A stretch of DNA of 64,000 bases. It comes from Streptomyces sp. LUP47B. GTDB lineage: Bacteria > Actinomycetota > Actinomycetes > Streptomycetales > Streptomycetaceae. Position numbers and translations under genes: made by a program. The notes beneath the pieces were generated by a model, which saw only the letters and a list, made by a program, of their open reading frames with translations, made no database searches and had not been told where the DNA came from. The stretch covers positions 55,723 to 119,722 of the forward strand of contig NZ_MJAH01000005.1 of NCBI RefSeq assembly GCF_001746295.1. The letters run 5' to 3'. Below, piece after piece: positions 42,245 through 50,980 of this stretch. Each line of letters starts with the position of its first letter. The first letter of the stretch is position 1.

Positions 42245-42946
42245 TCAGGCCGCCAACTGCGGGTACAGCGCCGCGAGATCGGCGGCGAGTCCTGCCTTCA
42301 CCTGCCGGGTCAGGTCGTCGGCGAGCACCTCGTAGGCGCCGGACTCGATGCCGTCGAGGGCCTGTACGGCCACGCTCTCGGGGGTGACCTTCGGGGCGTC
42401 GATCTTCGCGGTCAGGTCCGTGTCGACGTACCCGACATGCAGGCCGGTGACCTCGATGCCGCGCGGCTTCAGCTCCAGGCGCAGGGAGTTGGTCTGCGAC
42501 CACAGGGCGGCCTTGGACGCGCTGTAGGAGCCGGCGATGCCGAGCCACGACAGCACCGAGTGGACGTTCAGGATGTGGCCGCCGCCGTTGCGCTCGATGA
42601 TGGGGACGAAGGCCCGGGTGACGAGGAGCGGGCCGTAGAAGTTGGTCTCGAACTCGCGGCGGACGTCCTCCACGGGGGCGTCCAGGAAGCTCGCCTTCAC
42701 GGACGCGCCGGCGTTGTTGATCAGCAGGGTGACGTCCTGGGCCTGTTCGGCGGCGGCCGCGACGGAGGCCTCGTCACTCACCTCGAGCGCCAGCGGGACG
42801 GCGTCGGGGTGCGTGACGGTCCGCGGGTCGCGGGCGGTGGCGTACACCTTCTTCGCGCCGCGCTCGTACAGGGCGGACACCAGGGCCCGGCCGATGCCGC
42901 GGCTGCCGCCCGTGACGAGGACGACGGAACCTTCGATGGTGGTCAT
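42245..42946 (-). CDS. short-chain dehydrogenase/reductase
   Basis: A 233-aa classical SDR. VLVTGGSRGIGRAL opens the cofactor site, LLINNAGAS follows, and the catalytic Ser/Tyr/Lys lie in HSVLSWLGIAGSYSASKAAL. Substrate unknown. ATG 42946. Two TetR-operator-like palindromes lie directly upstream (42969-42982, 43000-43013), but no TetR gene is next to it. Confidence 0.9.
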   Translation of the reverse strand: MTTIEGSVVLVTGGSRGIGRALVSALYERGAKKVYATARDPRTVTHPDAVPLALEVSDEASVAAAAEQAQDVTLLINNAGASVKASFLDAPVEDVRREFETNFYGPLLVTRAFVPIIERNGGGHILNVHSVLSWLGIAGSYSASKAALWSQTNSLRLELKPRGIEVTGLHVGYVDTDLTAKIDAPKVTPESVAVQALDGIESGAYEVLADDLTRQVKAGLAADLAALYPQLAA

Positions 42947-42968
42947 GCGAGTCTCCAGAAACGTCGAG

Positions 42969-43013
42969 AAACCGATCGGTTTACCTACGCGGACAGAGTA
43001 GACCGATCAGTTT
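42969..43013. promoter_or_regulatory. pair of TetR-type operators without an adjacent TetR gene
   Basis: Perfect palindrome AAACCGATCGGTTT (42969-42982) and near copy AGACCGATCAGTTT (43000-43013), 31 bp apart, about three helical turns on one DNA face. They lie between the SDR gene and the oxidoreductase remnant, so they probably control both directions. Confidence 0.6.
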
Positions 43014-43016
43014 CCG

Positions 43017-43226
43017 ATGGCAAGGCGAGGCCTAGAGGTCGAGCAGCCGGTGCCGGTCGCCGACGAGGTGCTCGTCCGGGTGCACGCGGCCTCGGTGAAC
43101 GCCTATGACTGGACAGGAAAGATCGCCCCGGCCGTCGAGCGGAACTACCCGCTCAGCGAGGCGGCCGAGGCCATCCGGCATCTGGAGGTGGAGCACGCAC
43201 GCGCGAAGGTCGTCGTCACGGTGTGA
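43017..43226 (+). pseudogene. internally deleted NADP-dependent oxidoreductase remnant
   Basis: A 69-aa open frame that joins two distant parts of an MDR-type NADP-dependent oxidoreductase. VADEVLVRVHAASVNAYDW is the GroES-domain strand near residue 30 of such enzymes, while GKIAPAVERNYPLSEAAEAI to KVVVTV is the last 35 residues. The Rossmann domain and roughly 230 residues between are gone, and the N-terminus is also short. The fusion is in frame, so a small product could be made, but it cannot be active. Sizes of missing parts are judged from memory of the family. Confidence 0.75.
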
Positions 43227-43253
43227 GAGGCGACGGTACGCAACGGGTGTGCC

Positions 43254-43613
43254 TCACTTGCCCTTCGCGTAGTCCTTCGCCATGTCGCCCGCGAAGTCGT
43301 AGACCACGCACTGCTCGTCGCCGACGACCCAGGCGTCGTGCCCGGGTGTCACCACGAAGATGTCGCCGGGGCCCAGTTCGCCCTCGCCGCCTTCGTCCAT
43401 GGTGATGCGCATGCGGCCCTGGACGACATAGCCGTTGTGGTGGACCTGGCAGCTCTTGGTGCCGGCGATGGGTGCCACGGACTCGGACCAGCGCCAGCCC
43501 GGTTCGAAGGTGCCCACGGCGAAGTCCAGCCCGCTCATGTGGACCGCTTCGAGGTGGCCACGCGGGAAATCGCGGCGCTCGTCCGGCTTGTCGAGCGTCT
43601 TCACCTCAAACAT
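43254..43613 (-). CDS. cupin-domain protein
   Basis: A 119-aa single-domain cupin. Metal-site histidines fall in CQVHHNGYVVQGRMRI, and the second motif is GPGDIFVVTPGHDAWV. Similar small cupins bind a divalent metal and act as isomerases, dioxygenases or sensors; the role is unknown. ATG 43613 is supported by AGGGAGAG. The upstream frame to 43823 is Arg-rich non-coding sequence. Confidence 0.82.
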   Translation of the reverse strand: MFEVKTLDKPDERRDFPRGHLEAVHMSGLDFAVGTFEPGWRWSESVAPIAGTKSCQVHHNGYVVQGRMRITMDEGGEGELGPGDIFVVTPGHDAWVVGDEQCVVYDFAGDMAKDYAKGK

Positions 43614-43776
43614 GACGACTCTCCCTTCCGGCCGTGTTACGGCACGGCCGGGGCCGGTCTCCGTCTCCCGCCCTTCCCGGGCGGCGCCGGCGGCGGCCCA
43701 GCCCCACCACTCCATCGTCCGCCTGTCCAGTGCGGCCTGCCATTCGAGTGAGGACGCCCCAAAAGACCTCGCCCGC

Positions 43777-44754
43777 TCACGCGCCGCCCGCGCAGAGCCG
43801 CGCGAAGCGCTCCGCGTCGACATTTCCGCCGGAGACGATCACACCGATCCGGTCCGGGAGGGCGCTCATCCGGCCGCTGAGCAGGGCGGCCAGCGGGGTG
43901 GCGCCGCTCGGCTCGACGACGATCTTCAACCGCTCGAAGGCGAACCGCATGGCGCCGCGGATCTCGTCGTCGGAGACCAGCACGATCTCGTCGACCAGCC
44001 GTCGGTTGACCGAGAAGGTCAGCTCGCCCGGTGTGTGCAGGGCCTGTCCGTCGGCGATGGTCTTCGGTACCGCGATGCTGACACGCCGCCCCGCCTCCAG
44101 GGACCGCTTGGTGTCGTCGCCGGCCTCCGGTTCCACGCCGACCATGCGGATCCCCGGGTGCAGCCCCTTGGCGGCGGTCGCGCTCCCCGCCATCAGTCCG
44201 CCACCACCGATCGGCGTGAGCAGCGCGCCCAACTCGCCCGTCTCCTCCAGGAGTTCGAGGGCGGCCGTGCCCTGTCCCGCCATCACGTGCGGGTGTTCGT
44301 ACGGGGGGATGAGTGCCAGGCCCCGCTCGGCTCCCAGGGCCTCGGCGATGGCCTCGCGGTCGCCGGTGTAGCGGTCGTACGTGACGACCTCGGCGCCGTA
44401 GCCCTCGGTGGCCGCCCGCTTGGAGGGTGGGGCGTCCTCGGGCATGACGATCACCGCGGTGGTGCCGAGCTCGCGGGCGGCCAGGGCGACGGCCTGGGCG
44501 TGGTTCCCCGAGGAGTAGGCGGCGATGCCCCGGGCCAGTTGCTCCGGGGTCAGCCGGGAGGCCGCGTTGTAGGCGCCGCGGAACTTGAAGGCGCCGACCC
44601 GCTGGAAGTTCTCGCACTTGAGGGAGACCTCGGCGCCGACCAGCGCGTCGAGGGTCCGTGAGCGCAGCACCGGTGTGCGGTGTGCGACGCCTTTGAGCCG
44701 GGTTGCCGCGTCCCGGACGTCGTCCAGGGTGACCGGCGGGGTGGTGGTCGTCAC
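43777..44754 (-). CDS. threonine/serine ammonia-lyase (PLP fold-type II)
   Basis: A 325-aa PLP enzyme. Lys57 in AFKFRGAYN is the Schiff-base lysine, PIGGGGLMAG binds the cofactor phosphate, and SGGNVD is near the C-terminus. There is no regulatory ACT domain, so it belongs to the short, catabolic or hydroxyaspartate/serine dehydratase group rather than biosynthetic IlvA. It would convert threonine or serine to oxoacid and ammonia. GTG 44754, with GGAGGGC upstream, overlaps the stop of the preceding regulator by 4 bp. The two genes are coupled. Confidence 0.9.
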   Translation of the reverse strand: MTTTTPPVTLDDVRDAATRLKGVAHRTPVLRSRTLDALVGAEVSLKCENFQRVGAFKFRGAYNAASRLTPEQLARGIAAYSSGNHAQAVALAARELGTTAVIVMPEDAPPSKRAATEGYGAEVVTYDRYTGDREAIAEALGAERGLALIPPYEHPHVMAGQGTAALELLEETGELGALLTPIGGGGLMAGSATAAKGLHPGIRMVGVEPEAGDDTKRSLEAGRRVSIAVPKTIADGQALHTPGELTFSVNRRLVDEIVLVSDDEIRGAMRFAFERLKIVVEPSGATPLAALLSGRMSALPDRIGVIVSGGNVDAERFARLCAGGA

Positions 44755-45404
44755 GAGTGCCCTCCAGTGTTCGCCTGTTTCCGGGACTGGGAGAGGTAGC
44801 TGTAGGCGGAGGCGCGCGAGATCCCGAGCCGTCCGGCCACCTGCTCGATCGCCCGCCGCACCGCGAACACGCCCCGTTCGTCCAGGCTGCGGAACAGGTC
44901 CAGGCGTCCGGTGCGGTCGAGCAGCGCCCACGACTGATGCCGGTGCGCGTCGAGCATGACGTCGACGACGGAGTCGATGTCGTCGCCGAAGGTGGTGACG
45001 GGAGGCTCCTCGGGCGCCGCGCCGATCCCGGCCAGGGCTCCCAGCAGGGCGTGGACCTCGCTCGCCGCGGTGACGTCGACATTGACGCACAACGCGCCGA
45101 AGACCGCGCCCGAGGAGTCCCGCAGCAGCATCGTCGACGACTTGACCAGCTTGCCGGCGTCGGTCCGGGTGACGTAGTTCAGCTCGTCGGCCGCCTCGTC
45201 GCCACGGGCGACCATGCGCATGCCGATCTCACTCATGGCCCCGCCGACCTTGCGCCCGGTCACCGAGCCGGCGATGGCCACCACGGAGTTCTCCGGTCTG
45301 CGGTAGTCGTGCAGCACGACCTCGCACACCGGCCCGAAGGTCGCCGCGATCCCGTCGACGACCGACGTGAGCGCGGCGATGATCGCGTCCCGCTCGGCCT
45401 CCAT
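44751..45404 (-). CDS. YheO-like PAS / helix-turn-helix regulator
   Basis: A 217-aa regulator. Residues 8-120 form a YheO-type PAS domain (PVCEVVLHDYRRPENSVVAIAGS) and residues 165-210 a C-terminal HTH with ISRASAYSYLSQSRKQ. Family members such as DauR sense amino acids and control catabolic dehydratases or dehydrogenases. Here it is coupled by overlap to the ammonia-lyase, so it likely controls that gene in response to its substrate. Two 15-bp repeats upstream are its probable operators. ATG 45404. Confidence 0.88.
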   Translation of the reverse strand: MEAERDAIIAALTSVVDGIAATFGPVCEVVLHDYRRPENSVVAIAGSVTGRKVGGAMSEIGMRMVARGDEAADELNYVTRTDAGKLVKSSTMLLRDSSGAVFGALCVNVDVTAASEVHALLGALAGIGAAPEEPPVTTFGDDIDSVVDVMLDAHRHQSWALLDRTGRLDLFRSLDERGVFAVRRAIEQVAGRLGISRASAYSYLSQSRKQANTGGHS

Positions 45405-45426
45405 CGCGTCCTCCCACCTCCGACAC

Positions 45427-45461
45427 TAGACTAGCAGTCCAGGCACTGGACCACCAGTCCA
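45427..45461. promoter_or_regulatory. two 15-bp operator-like repeats upstream of the YheO-type gene
   Basis: TAGACTAGCAGTCCA (45427-45441) and TGGACCACCAGTCCA (45447-45461), 12 of 15 identical and 20 bp apart, about two helical turns. The second is a perfect inverted repeat, TGGAC-N5-GTCCA. A further dyad, GTCCAG-GCA-CTGGAC, bridges them (45437-45451). Confidence 0.55.
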
Positions 45462-45493
45462 ACCCATCTCCGCTCTCCATTCGTCCGGGGATC

Positions 45494-45529
45494 TTGACGG
45501 TCTGCATGTTACCGGTAACATCGGTGTCC
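45494..45529 (+). promoter_or_regulatory. galactoside-operon promoter with embedded LacI-type operator
   Basis: TTGACG (45494-45499), 16-bp spacer, TAACAT (45516-45521). The perfect 16-bp palindrome ATGTTACCGGTAACAT (45506-45521) fills the spacer and -10. Transcription should start within a base or two of the ATG at 45530, giving a leaderless message. Confidence 0.65.
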
Positions 45530-46696
45530 ATGTCCTCCACACTGGCGCCCGCGCGCGCTCCGGTCTTCAGCCCGGCCGCCGTGGTCGCCTCCTGCGTCGG
45601 CTTCGTGCTCATCGGCGCGCTCCAGGCGCTGTACGGCCCGGCGATCCCCGCGTTCCGCGAGGAGTTCGGGCTGTCTCCCTCGGGAGCCGGACTCGGTCTC
45701 AGCGCCCATTTCGTCGGCGGGGTCGCCGGGGTCCTGCTGTTCGACCGGCTCTTCGGCCGGATCGGCAACCGGCGGATCCTGGGCGCCTCGTACCTGCTGA
45801 TGGCACTCGGCGCGGCGGGTTTCGCACTCGCGCCGAACTGGCCCACCGCCCTGGCCGCCGCGCTGCTCGCCGGTCTCGGCTTCGGCGGCATCGACTACGG
45901 CCTGAACCAGCTGTTCGCGGTCGGCTTCGGCCACCGTTCCACCGCGATGCTGAACATTCTCAACGCGCACTTCGGCGTGGGCGCGATCCTCGGCCCGGTA
46001 CTGATCGGCGTGGTGGGTGCCGGTCACTATCCGGCGGTCTTCCTCGGCTTCGCGCTCGTCAACCTGCCGTTGCTGCTGTGCCTGAAGGGCGTACGGAACC
46101 GGGCGCCCCAGCCGTCCGGCACCGCTCCCGACTCCCCCGGCGCTCTCGGCCGCAGCCTGGCCTCGGTGCTCTGCGTGTTCGTCGCCCTCTACGTCCTGCA
46201 CGTGGGCATCGAGGCCGGTGTCGGCGGCTGGGAGCCCACCCATCTGCAGACCGTGGGATACGGCGCCGGGGTGGCCGCGACCGCCACCTCCGTCTACTGG
46301 CTGATGATGACGGTGGGCCGCTTCCTGGTCGCCCCCATCGCGCTGCGGTTCTCGGCGCAGGCCATCATCACCGTGTCCTGCGCGGGTATGACGGTCTGCC
46401 TTCTGCTCGCGTCCGTACGGGGGTTGGCGCCGTACGCGTATGCCGGTGTGGGTCTGTTCATCGCGCCGATCTTCCCCACCGGTCTGCCCTGGCTGCACCG
46501 GGCCACCCCCGGCGCCCGACGCGCCGGCGCGCTGGTCATCGCCGCCTCGATGATCGGCGGTGTGGCGGCCGGCCCGGCGCTGGGCAAGGCCATCGAATGG
46601 TCCGGCATCCGGGCCGTTCCGCTGCTGCTGAGCGGTGTCTCCGCGCTGTGTCTCGCCGCCACGCTCTGGCTCGTCCGCACCACCCGGACCCGCTGA
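45530..46696 (+). CDS. MFS transporter (putative galactoside permease)
   Basis: A 388-aa major facilitator protein with about twelve hydrophobic helices. It begins with a short polar segment and the first helix from FSPAAVVASCVGFVLIGALQ. The loop between helices 2 and 3 has FDRLFGRIGNRR, the MFS motif A position. Its place as first gene before two beta-galactosidases suggests import of a galactoside; this is context only. ATG 45530 is preferred over an in-frame ATG at 45494, which lies inside the promoter. No ribosome site is present, consistent with leaderless translation. Confidence 0.82.
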   Translation: MSSTLAPARAPVFSPAAVVASCVGFVLIGALQALYGPAIPAFREEFGLSPSGAGLGLSAHFVGGVAGVLLFDRLFGRIGNRRILGASYLLMALGAAGFALAPNWPTALAAALLAGLGFGGIDYGLNQLFAVGFGHRSTAMLNILNAHFGVGAILGPVLIGVVGAGHYPAVFLGFALVNLPLLLCLKGVRNRAPQPSGTAPDSPGALGRSLASVLCVFVALYVLHVGIEAGVGGWEPTHLQTVGYGAGVAATATSVYWLMMTVGRFLVAPIALRFSAQAIITVSCAGMTVCLLLASVRGLAPYAYAGVGLFIAPIFPTGLPWLHRATPGARRAGALVIAASMIGGVAAGPALGKAIEWSGIRAVPLLLSGVSALCLAATLWLVRTTRTR

Positions 46697-46725
46697 ACTC
46701 CCGCTGACTCGAAGGGATGCCCCGC

Positions 46726-48483
46726 ATGCCCGCTCTGACGACGTCCTCCAACGGTTTCCTCCTGCACGGCGAGCCGTTCCGGATCATCTCCGGGGCCATG
46801 CACTACTTCCGGATCCATCCCGACCAGTGGGCCGACCGGCTGCGCAAGGCCCGTCTGATGGGTCTCAACACGATCGAGACGTATCTGCCGTGGAACCTCC
46901 ACGAGCCCGAACCCGGCACCCTGGTCCTGGACGGCTTCCTCGATCTGCCCCGCTGGCTGCGCCTAGCCCAGGAGGAGGGTCTGCAGGTCCTGCTGCGCCC
47001 GGGGCCGTTCATCTGCGCCGAGTGGGACGACGGCGGTCTGCCCGCCTGGCTGCTCGCGGACCCCGGTATCCGGCTGCGCAGCAGCGACCCCCGTTTCACA
47101 GCGGCGTTCGACGGCTACCTCGACCAACTGCTGCCCGCGCTAAGGCCGTTCATGGCCGCGCACGGCGGCCCGGTGATCGCCGTACAGGTGGAGAACGAGT
47201 ACGGGGCGTACGGCGACGACACCGCGTATCTCAAGCATGTCCACGAGGCCCTGCGCGAGCGCGGTGTCGAGGAGCTGCTGTACACCTGCGACCAGGCCAA
47301 CGCCAAGCACCTGGCGGCCGGCACTCTCCCGGGCACGCTCGCCACGGTCACCTTCGGCAGCCGGGTCGAGGAGCACCTGGCCGCGCTCCGCGCCCACCAG
47401 CCCCAAGGCCCGCTGATGTGCTCGGAGTTCTGGATCGGCTGGTTCGACCACTGGGGCGGTCCGCACCATGTACGGCCGGCGGCCGACGCCGCGGCCGACC
47501 TGGACCGGCTGCTGGCGGCGGGGGCCTCGGTCAACATCTACATGTTCCACGGCGGCACCAACTTCGGCTTCACCAACGGCGCCAACCACAAACACGCCTA
47601 CCAGCCCACCGTCACGTCCTACGACTACGACGCCCCGCTCACCGAGAGCGGTGACCCCGGTCCCAAGTACCACGCGTTCCGCGAGGTGATCGCCCGGCAC
47701 ACGGCCACGCCCGAGGAGCCCGCGCCCTCACCCGCCCCCAAACTCCCGGTCACCGACGTGTACTTGGATCACCGGGCGCCGCTGCTGCCGTACGTCCGCG
47801 GGCTGTCGTCGACGAGTACCGAGGCGCCGGTGACGATGAACGAACTGGGTGTGCACACCGGTTACGTGCTCTACCGCACCGCGCTTCCCGGCTCGGGCGA
47901 CGGTCTGCTGCACTTCCCGGGCGGGGTCGGCGACCGCGCGCAGGTCTTCGTGGACGGCGCCTGCGTCGGCGTACTGGAGCGGGAACGGCACGACGAGACG
48001 CTGTCCGTGCGGGTGCCGCACGCCGGTGCCGTCCTCGAAGTCCTCGTGGAGAACATGGGCGGCGTCAACTACGGGCCGCGCATCGGGGCACCCAAGGGGC
48101 TGCTCGGCCCGGTGTCCTTCCGAGGCGCCGCACTGGACGGCTGGGAGTGCCGGGCCGTGCCCCTGGACGACCTGGCCGCCGTGCCGTTCGGCGCGTCCGA
48201 GGCGACCACGGACGCCGTACCCGCCTTCCACCGGGGCACCTTCGAGGTGGACACCCCGGCCGACACCTTCCTCGCCCTGCCCGGCTGGACCAAGGGCCAG
48301 GCCTGGGTCAACGGGTTCCATCTCGGCCGCTACTGGAACCGGGGCCCCCAGCACACCCTGTACGTGCCCGCGCCCGTCCTGCGCCCCGGCACCAACGAAC
48401 TGGTCCTGCTGGAGCTGCACGCCACCACCGGCACCCACGCCCAGCTCACCGGCACGCCCGACCTCGGACCGGAGATCGACTGA
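46726..48483 (+). CDS. beta-galactosidase, GH35
   Basis: A 585-aa GH35 enzyme. The catalytic TIM barrel starts at FRIISGAMHYFRIHPDQW. The acid/base is Glu158 in VENEYG and the nucleophile Glu234 in CSEFWIGWFDHWGG. A beta-sandwich region with jelly-roll domains follows to the end (GWTKGQAWVNGFHLGRYW). No signal peptide, so it is cytoplasmic. ATG 46726 has GAAGGG nine bases upstream; the ATG at 46717 is too close to that site. The stop is shared with the next start (TGATG). Confidence 0.93.
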   Translation: MPALTTSSNGFLLHGEPFRIISGAMHYFRIHPDQWADRLRKARLMGLNTIETYLPWNLHEPEPGTLVLDGFLDLPRWLRLAQEEGLQVLLRPGPFICAEWDDGGLPAWLLADPGIRLRSSDPRFTAAFDGYLDQLLPALRPFMAAHGGPVIAVQVENEYGAYGDDTAYLKHVHEALRERGVEELLYTCDQANAKHLAAGTLPGTLATVTFGSRVEEHLAALRAHQPQGPLMCSEFWIGWFDHWGGPHHVRPAADAAADLDRLLAAGASVNIYMFHGGTNFGFTNGANHKHAYQPTVTSYDYDAPLTESGDPGPKYHAFREVIARHTATPEEPAPSPAPKLPVTDVYLDHRAPLLPYVRGLSSTSTEAPVTMNELGVHTGYVLYRTALPGSGDGLLHFPGGVGDRAQVFVDGACVGVLERERHDETLSVRVPHAGAVLEVLVENMGGVNYGPRIGAPKGLLGPVSFRGAALDGWECRAVPLDDLAAVPFGASEATTDAVPAFHRGTFEVDTPADTFLALPGWTKGQAWVNGFHLGRYWNRGPQHTLYVPAPVLRPGTNELVLLELHATTGTHAQLTGTPDLGPEID

Positions 48484-50861
48484 TGGCCCACCACCTGCGC
48501 GTCCCCTCCCCCGCCGGGCCTCCGCCGACCGGGCACCTGCCCTTCGCGGACGCCCCGGGGGTGCCCGACCCGATCGAGGTGACCAGCCGTTGGCTCACCC
48601 GTGGCGGCCGGCCCTGGTTCCCGGTCTCCGGTGAGTTCCACTACTCCCGCTACCCCGCCGCGGAGTGGGAGGAGGAGCTGCTGAAGATGAAGGCGGGCGG
48701 TGTCACCGCCGTCGCCAGTTACCTCATCTGGATCCACCACGAGGAGATCGAGGGCCGCGTCCGCTTCGACGGCGACCGTGACCTGCGCCGCTTCGCCGAG
48801 CTGTGCGCCCGCCACGACCTGGACTTCATCCCCCGCGTCGGCCCCTGGTCGCACGCGGAGGTCCGTAACGGCGGCCTGCCCGACTGGGTCCTGGCCCGCG
48901 ACTGCGCCCCCCGCACCGACGACCCGGTGTACCTGGACGCCGTAGGCCCCTGGTTCGCGGCGATCGCCGAGCAGTTGAGCGGTCTCGACCGGGCCCACGG
49001 CGGCCCGATCGTGGCGATCCAGATCGAGAACGAGCTCTACGACCAGCCCGGCCACCTGCTGACGCTGAAGCGGCTGGCCCAGGAGGCCGGCCTGAGCGCA
49101 CCCCTGTGGACGTCGACCGCCTGGGGCGGTGTCCGACTCCCGCCGGACGAACTGCTTCCGCTCTACGGCGGCTACACCGAGGCCTTCTGGACCGAGGCCG
49201 ACGGCGGCTGGCCCGACACCTGCCGCAAGCACTTCTTCTTCACCCACCAGCGCGACGACGAGGGCATCGGATCCGACCTGCGCCCGGTCAGTGTGCGGGG
49301 CAGCGAGCCCGACGCCTTCGCGGACCGATTTCCCTGGGCCACCTGCGAGTTGGGCGGCGGCATGGCCGTGTCGTACCACCGTCGGCCCTACGTCGATCCC
49401 GACGACATCGGCGCACTCGGCCTCACCAAGATCGGCTGCGGCTCGGTCTGGCAGGGCTACTACATGTTCCACGGCGGCACCAACCCCGCGGGTGAGCTCA
49501 GCACCCTTCAGGAGTCGCACGTCACCGGCTATCCGAACGACCTGCCCGTCCTGACGTACGACTTCCAGGCACCGCTCGGCGAGTACGGCCAGTATCGGCG
49601 GACCTACCACGAACTCCGGCTCCAGCACCTTATGTTGGCCGACTTCGGGCACCTGATCGCCCCCATGGAGTCGGCGCTGCCCGAGCGGCGGCCGGAGGGG
49701 CAGTTCGACCGGGACACCCTGCGCTGGGCGGTGCGCGGTGACGGCGCCTCGGGCTTCCTGTTCGTCAACAACCACCAGCCGCACGAACAGCTCCCGGAGC
49801 ACCCGGAGACGTCGTTCACGGTCGAATTCCCTTCCAGCCGCGGCGAATTGACCCTGCCCAGCGTGCCTGTCACGGTTCCGAGCGGCGCGTACTTCTGCTG
49901 GCCGCTGCGTCTCGAGGTGGCCGGTCTGCGGCTGGAGTGGGCCACCGCCCAGCCGGTGTGCACGGTCGACGTCGACGGCCGTACGGTCCTGGTGCTGGCC
50001 GCTACGGACGGCATCGCGCCCGAACTCGCCCTGGACACCGCCACGGTGTCGGCTCTGCGCACGCCCACCGGCGACGTCACCCCGGTCGGCGACCGGCTGC
50101 TGGTGACCGGGCTGCGTCCCGGCACCGACGCCCTGGTGGAGGTGGACACCGCCGACGGCCGGCGGGTCGGCCTGCTGGTGCTGGACGCGGCGACGGCTCG
50201 AACCGCCTACCGGGGCGAGGCCTGGGGTGCCGAGCGGCTGGTGCTGTGCGGTGACGGTGTGGTCTTCGACCGGGACGAGGTACGGCTGCACGGTTCGGGG
50301 ACGGCGACGTCGTTCGCCGTGCTGCCCGCACCCGAGCGGGCGCCCGTGGTGGACGGGGTGACGGCGGAGGCGGTCGTGGACGGGGTGTTCACCCGTTACG
50401 CGGTCCCAAAGGCGCCGGCGGGCGAGAGCTCCGCCGCGGAGGTCACCCTCGTCCGGGCCGCCGGGCCCGCCCCCGAGACCGTCACCGGGGTCCAGGGCCG
50501 GGCGAGCGCTCCCGCCGACAAGTACTTCGACACCGTGGCCGCCGAGTACCGCGTCGAGGTGCCGGACGCACTGCCGCCCGGGACACTGCTGCGGCTGCAC
50601 TGGAGCGGGGACGTGGGGCGGGCGTACGTGGGGGACACGCTCGTCGCCGACCAGTTCTGCTCGGGAGGGGTCTGGGACATCGGCCTGGACCGGCTGCCCG
50701 CCGACGCCCTGCGGGCCGAGGGTCTGCGACTGCGGGTGCTGCCCCTGCACGCCGGGGCGCCGGTACATCTGCCGGAGCAGGCGCGCGGTGAGCGGGAGAC
50801 GGCCGCCGTCACCCACGCCGAGTGGATCACCAGGCACACCTGGTCGGTCCGGGCGGGCTGA
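48483..50861 (+). CDS. second GH35-type glycoside hydrolase
   Basis: A 792-aa GH35 protein, quite different from its neighbour. The TIM barrel opens with WFPVSGEFHYSRYP. The acid/base is Glu184 in IENELYDQ, and the likely nucleophile is Glu289 in CELGGGM. MFHGGTNPAGE and TYDFQAPLGEYGQ are GH35 blocks. A long C-terminal half of beta domains follows. Cytoplasmic by lack of signal. The paired enzymes probably act on different linkages or chain positions of the same oligosaccharide. ATG 48483 overlaps the previous stop by one base. Confidence 0.88.
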   Translation: MAHHLRVPSPAGPPPTGHLPFADAPGVPDPIEVTSRWLTRGGRPWFPVSGEFHYSRYPAAEWEEELLKMKAGGVTAVASYLIWIHHEEIEGRVRFDGDRDLRRFAELCARHDLDFIPRVGPWSHAEVRNGGLPDWVLARDCAPRTDDPVYLDAVGPWFAAIAEQLSGLDRAHGGPIVAIQIENELYDQPGHLLTLKRLAQEAGLSAPLWTSTAWGGVRLPPDELLPLYGGYTEAFWTEADGGWPDTCRKHFFFTHQRDDEGIGSDLRPVSVRGSEPDAFADRFPWATCELGGGMAVSYHRRPYVDPDDIGALGLTKIGCGSVWQGYYMFHGGTNPAGELSTLQESHVTGYPNDLPVLTYDFQAPLGEYGQYRRTYHELRLQHLMLADFGHLIAPMESALPERRPEGQFDRDTLRWAVRGDGASGFLFVNNHQPHEQLPEHPETSFTVEFPSSRGELTLPSVPVTVPSGAYFCWPLRLEVAGLRLEWATAQPVCTVDVDGRTVLVLAATDGIAPELALDTATVSALRTPTGDVTPVGDRLLVTGLRPGTDALVEVDTADGRRVGLLVLDAATARTAYRGEAWGAERLVLCGDGVVFDRDEVRLHGSGTATSFAVLPAPERAPVVDGVTAEAVVDGVFTRYAVPKAPAGESSAAEVTLVRAAGPAPETVTGVQGRASAPADKYFDTVAAEYRVEVPDALPPGTLLRLHWSGDVGRAYVGDTLVADQFCSGGVWDIGLDRLPADALRAEGLRLRVLPLHAGAPVHLPEQARGERETAAVTHAEWITRHTWSVRAG

Positions 50862-50980
50862 CCTGCCCCGGAGCCCGGTGCCGCCCCCCGGATCCCCGGG
50901 ACCGGCCCGCCTATGCTGTGCTCCCGGGGCGGGCCGGGACCGCCGTGCCACCGCCACCACACGTCGAGGAAACCGCCACC

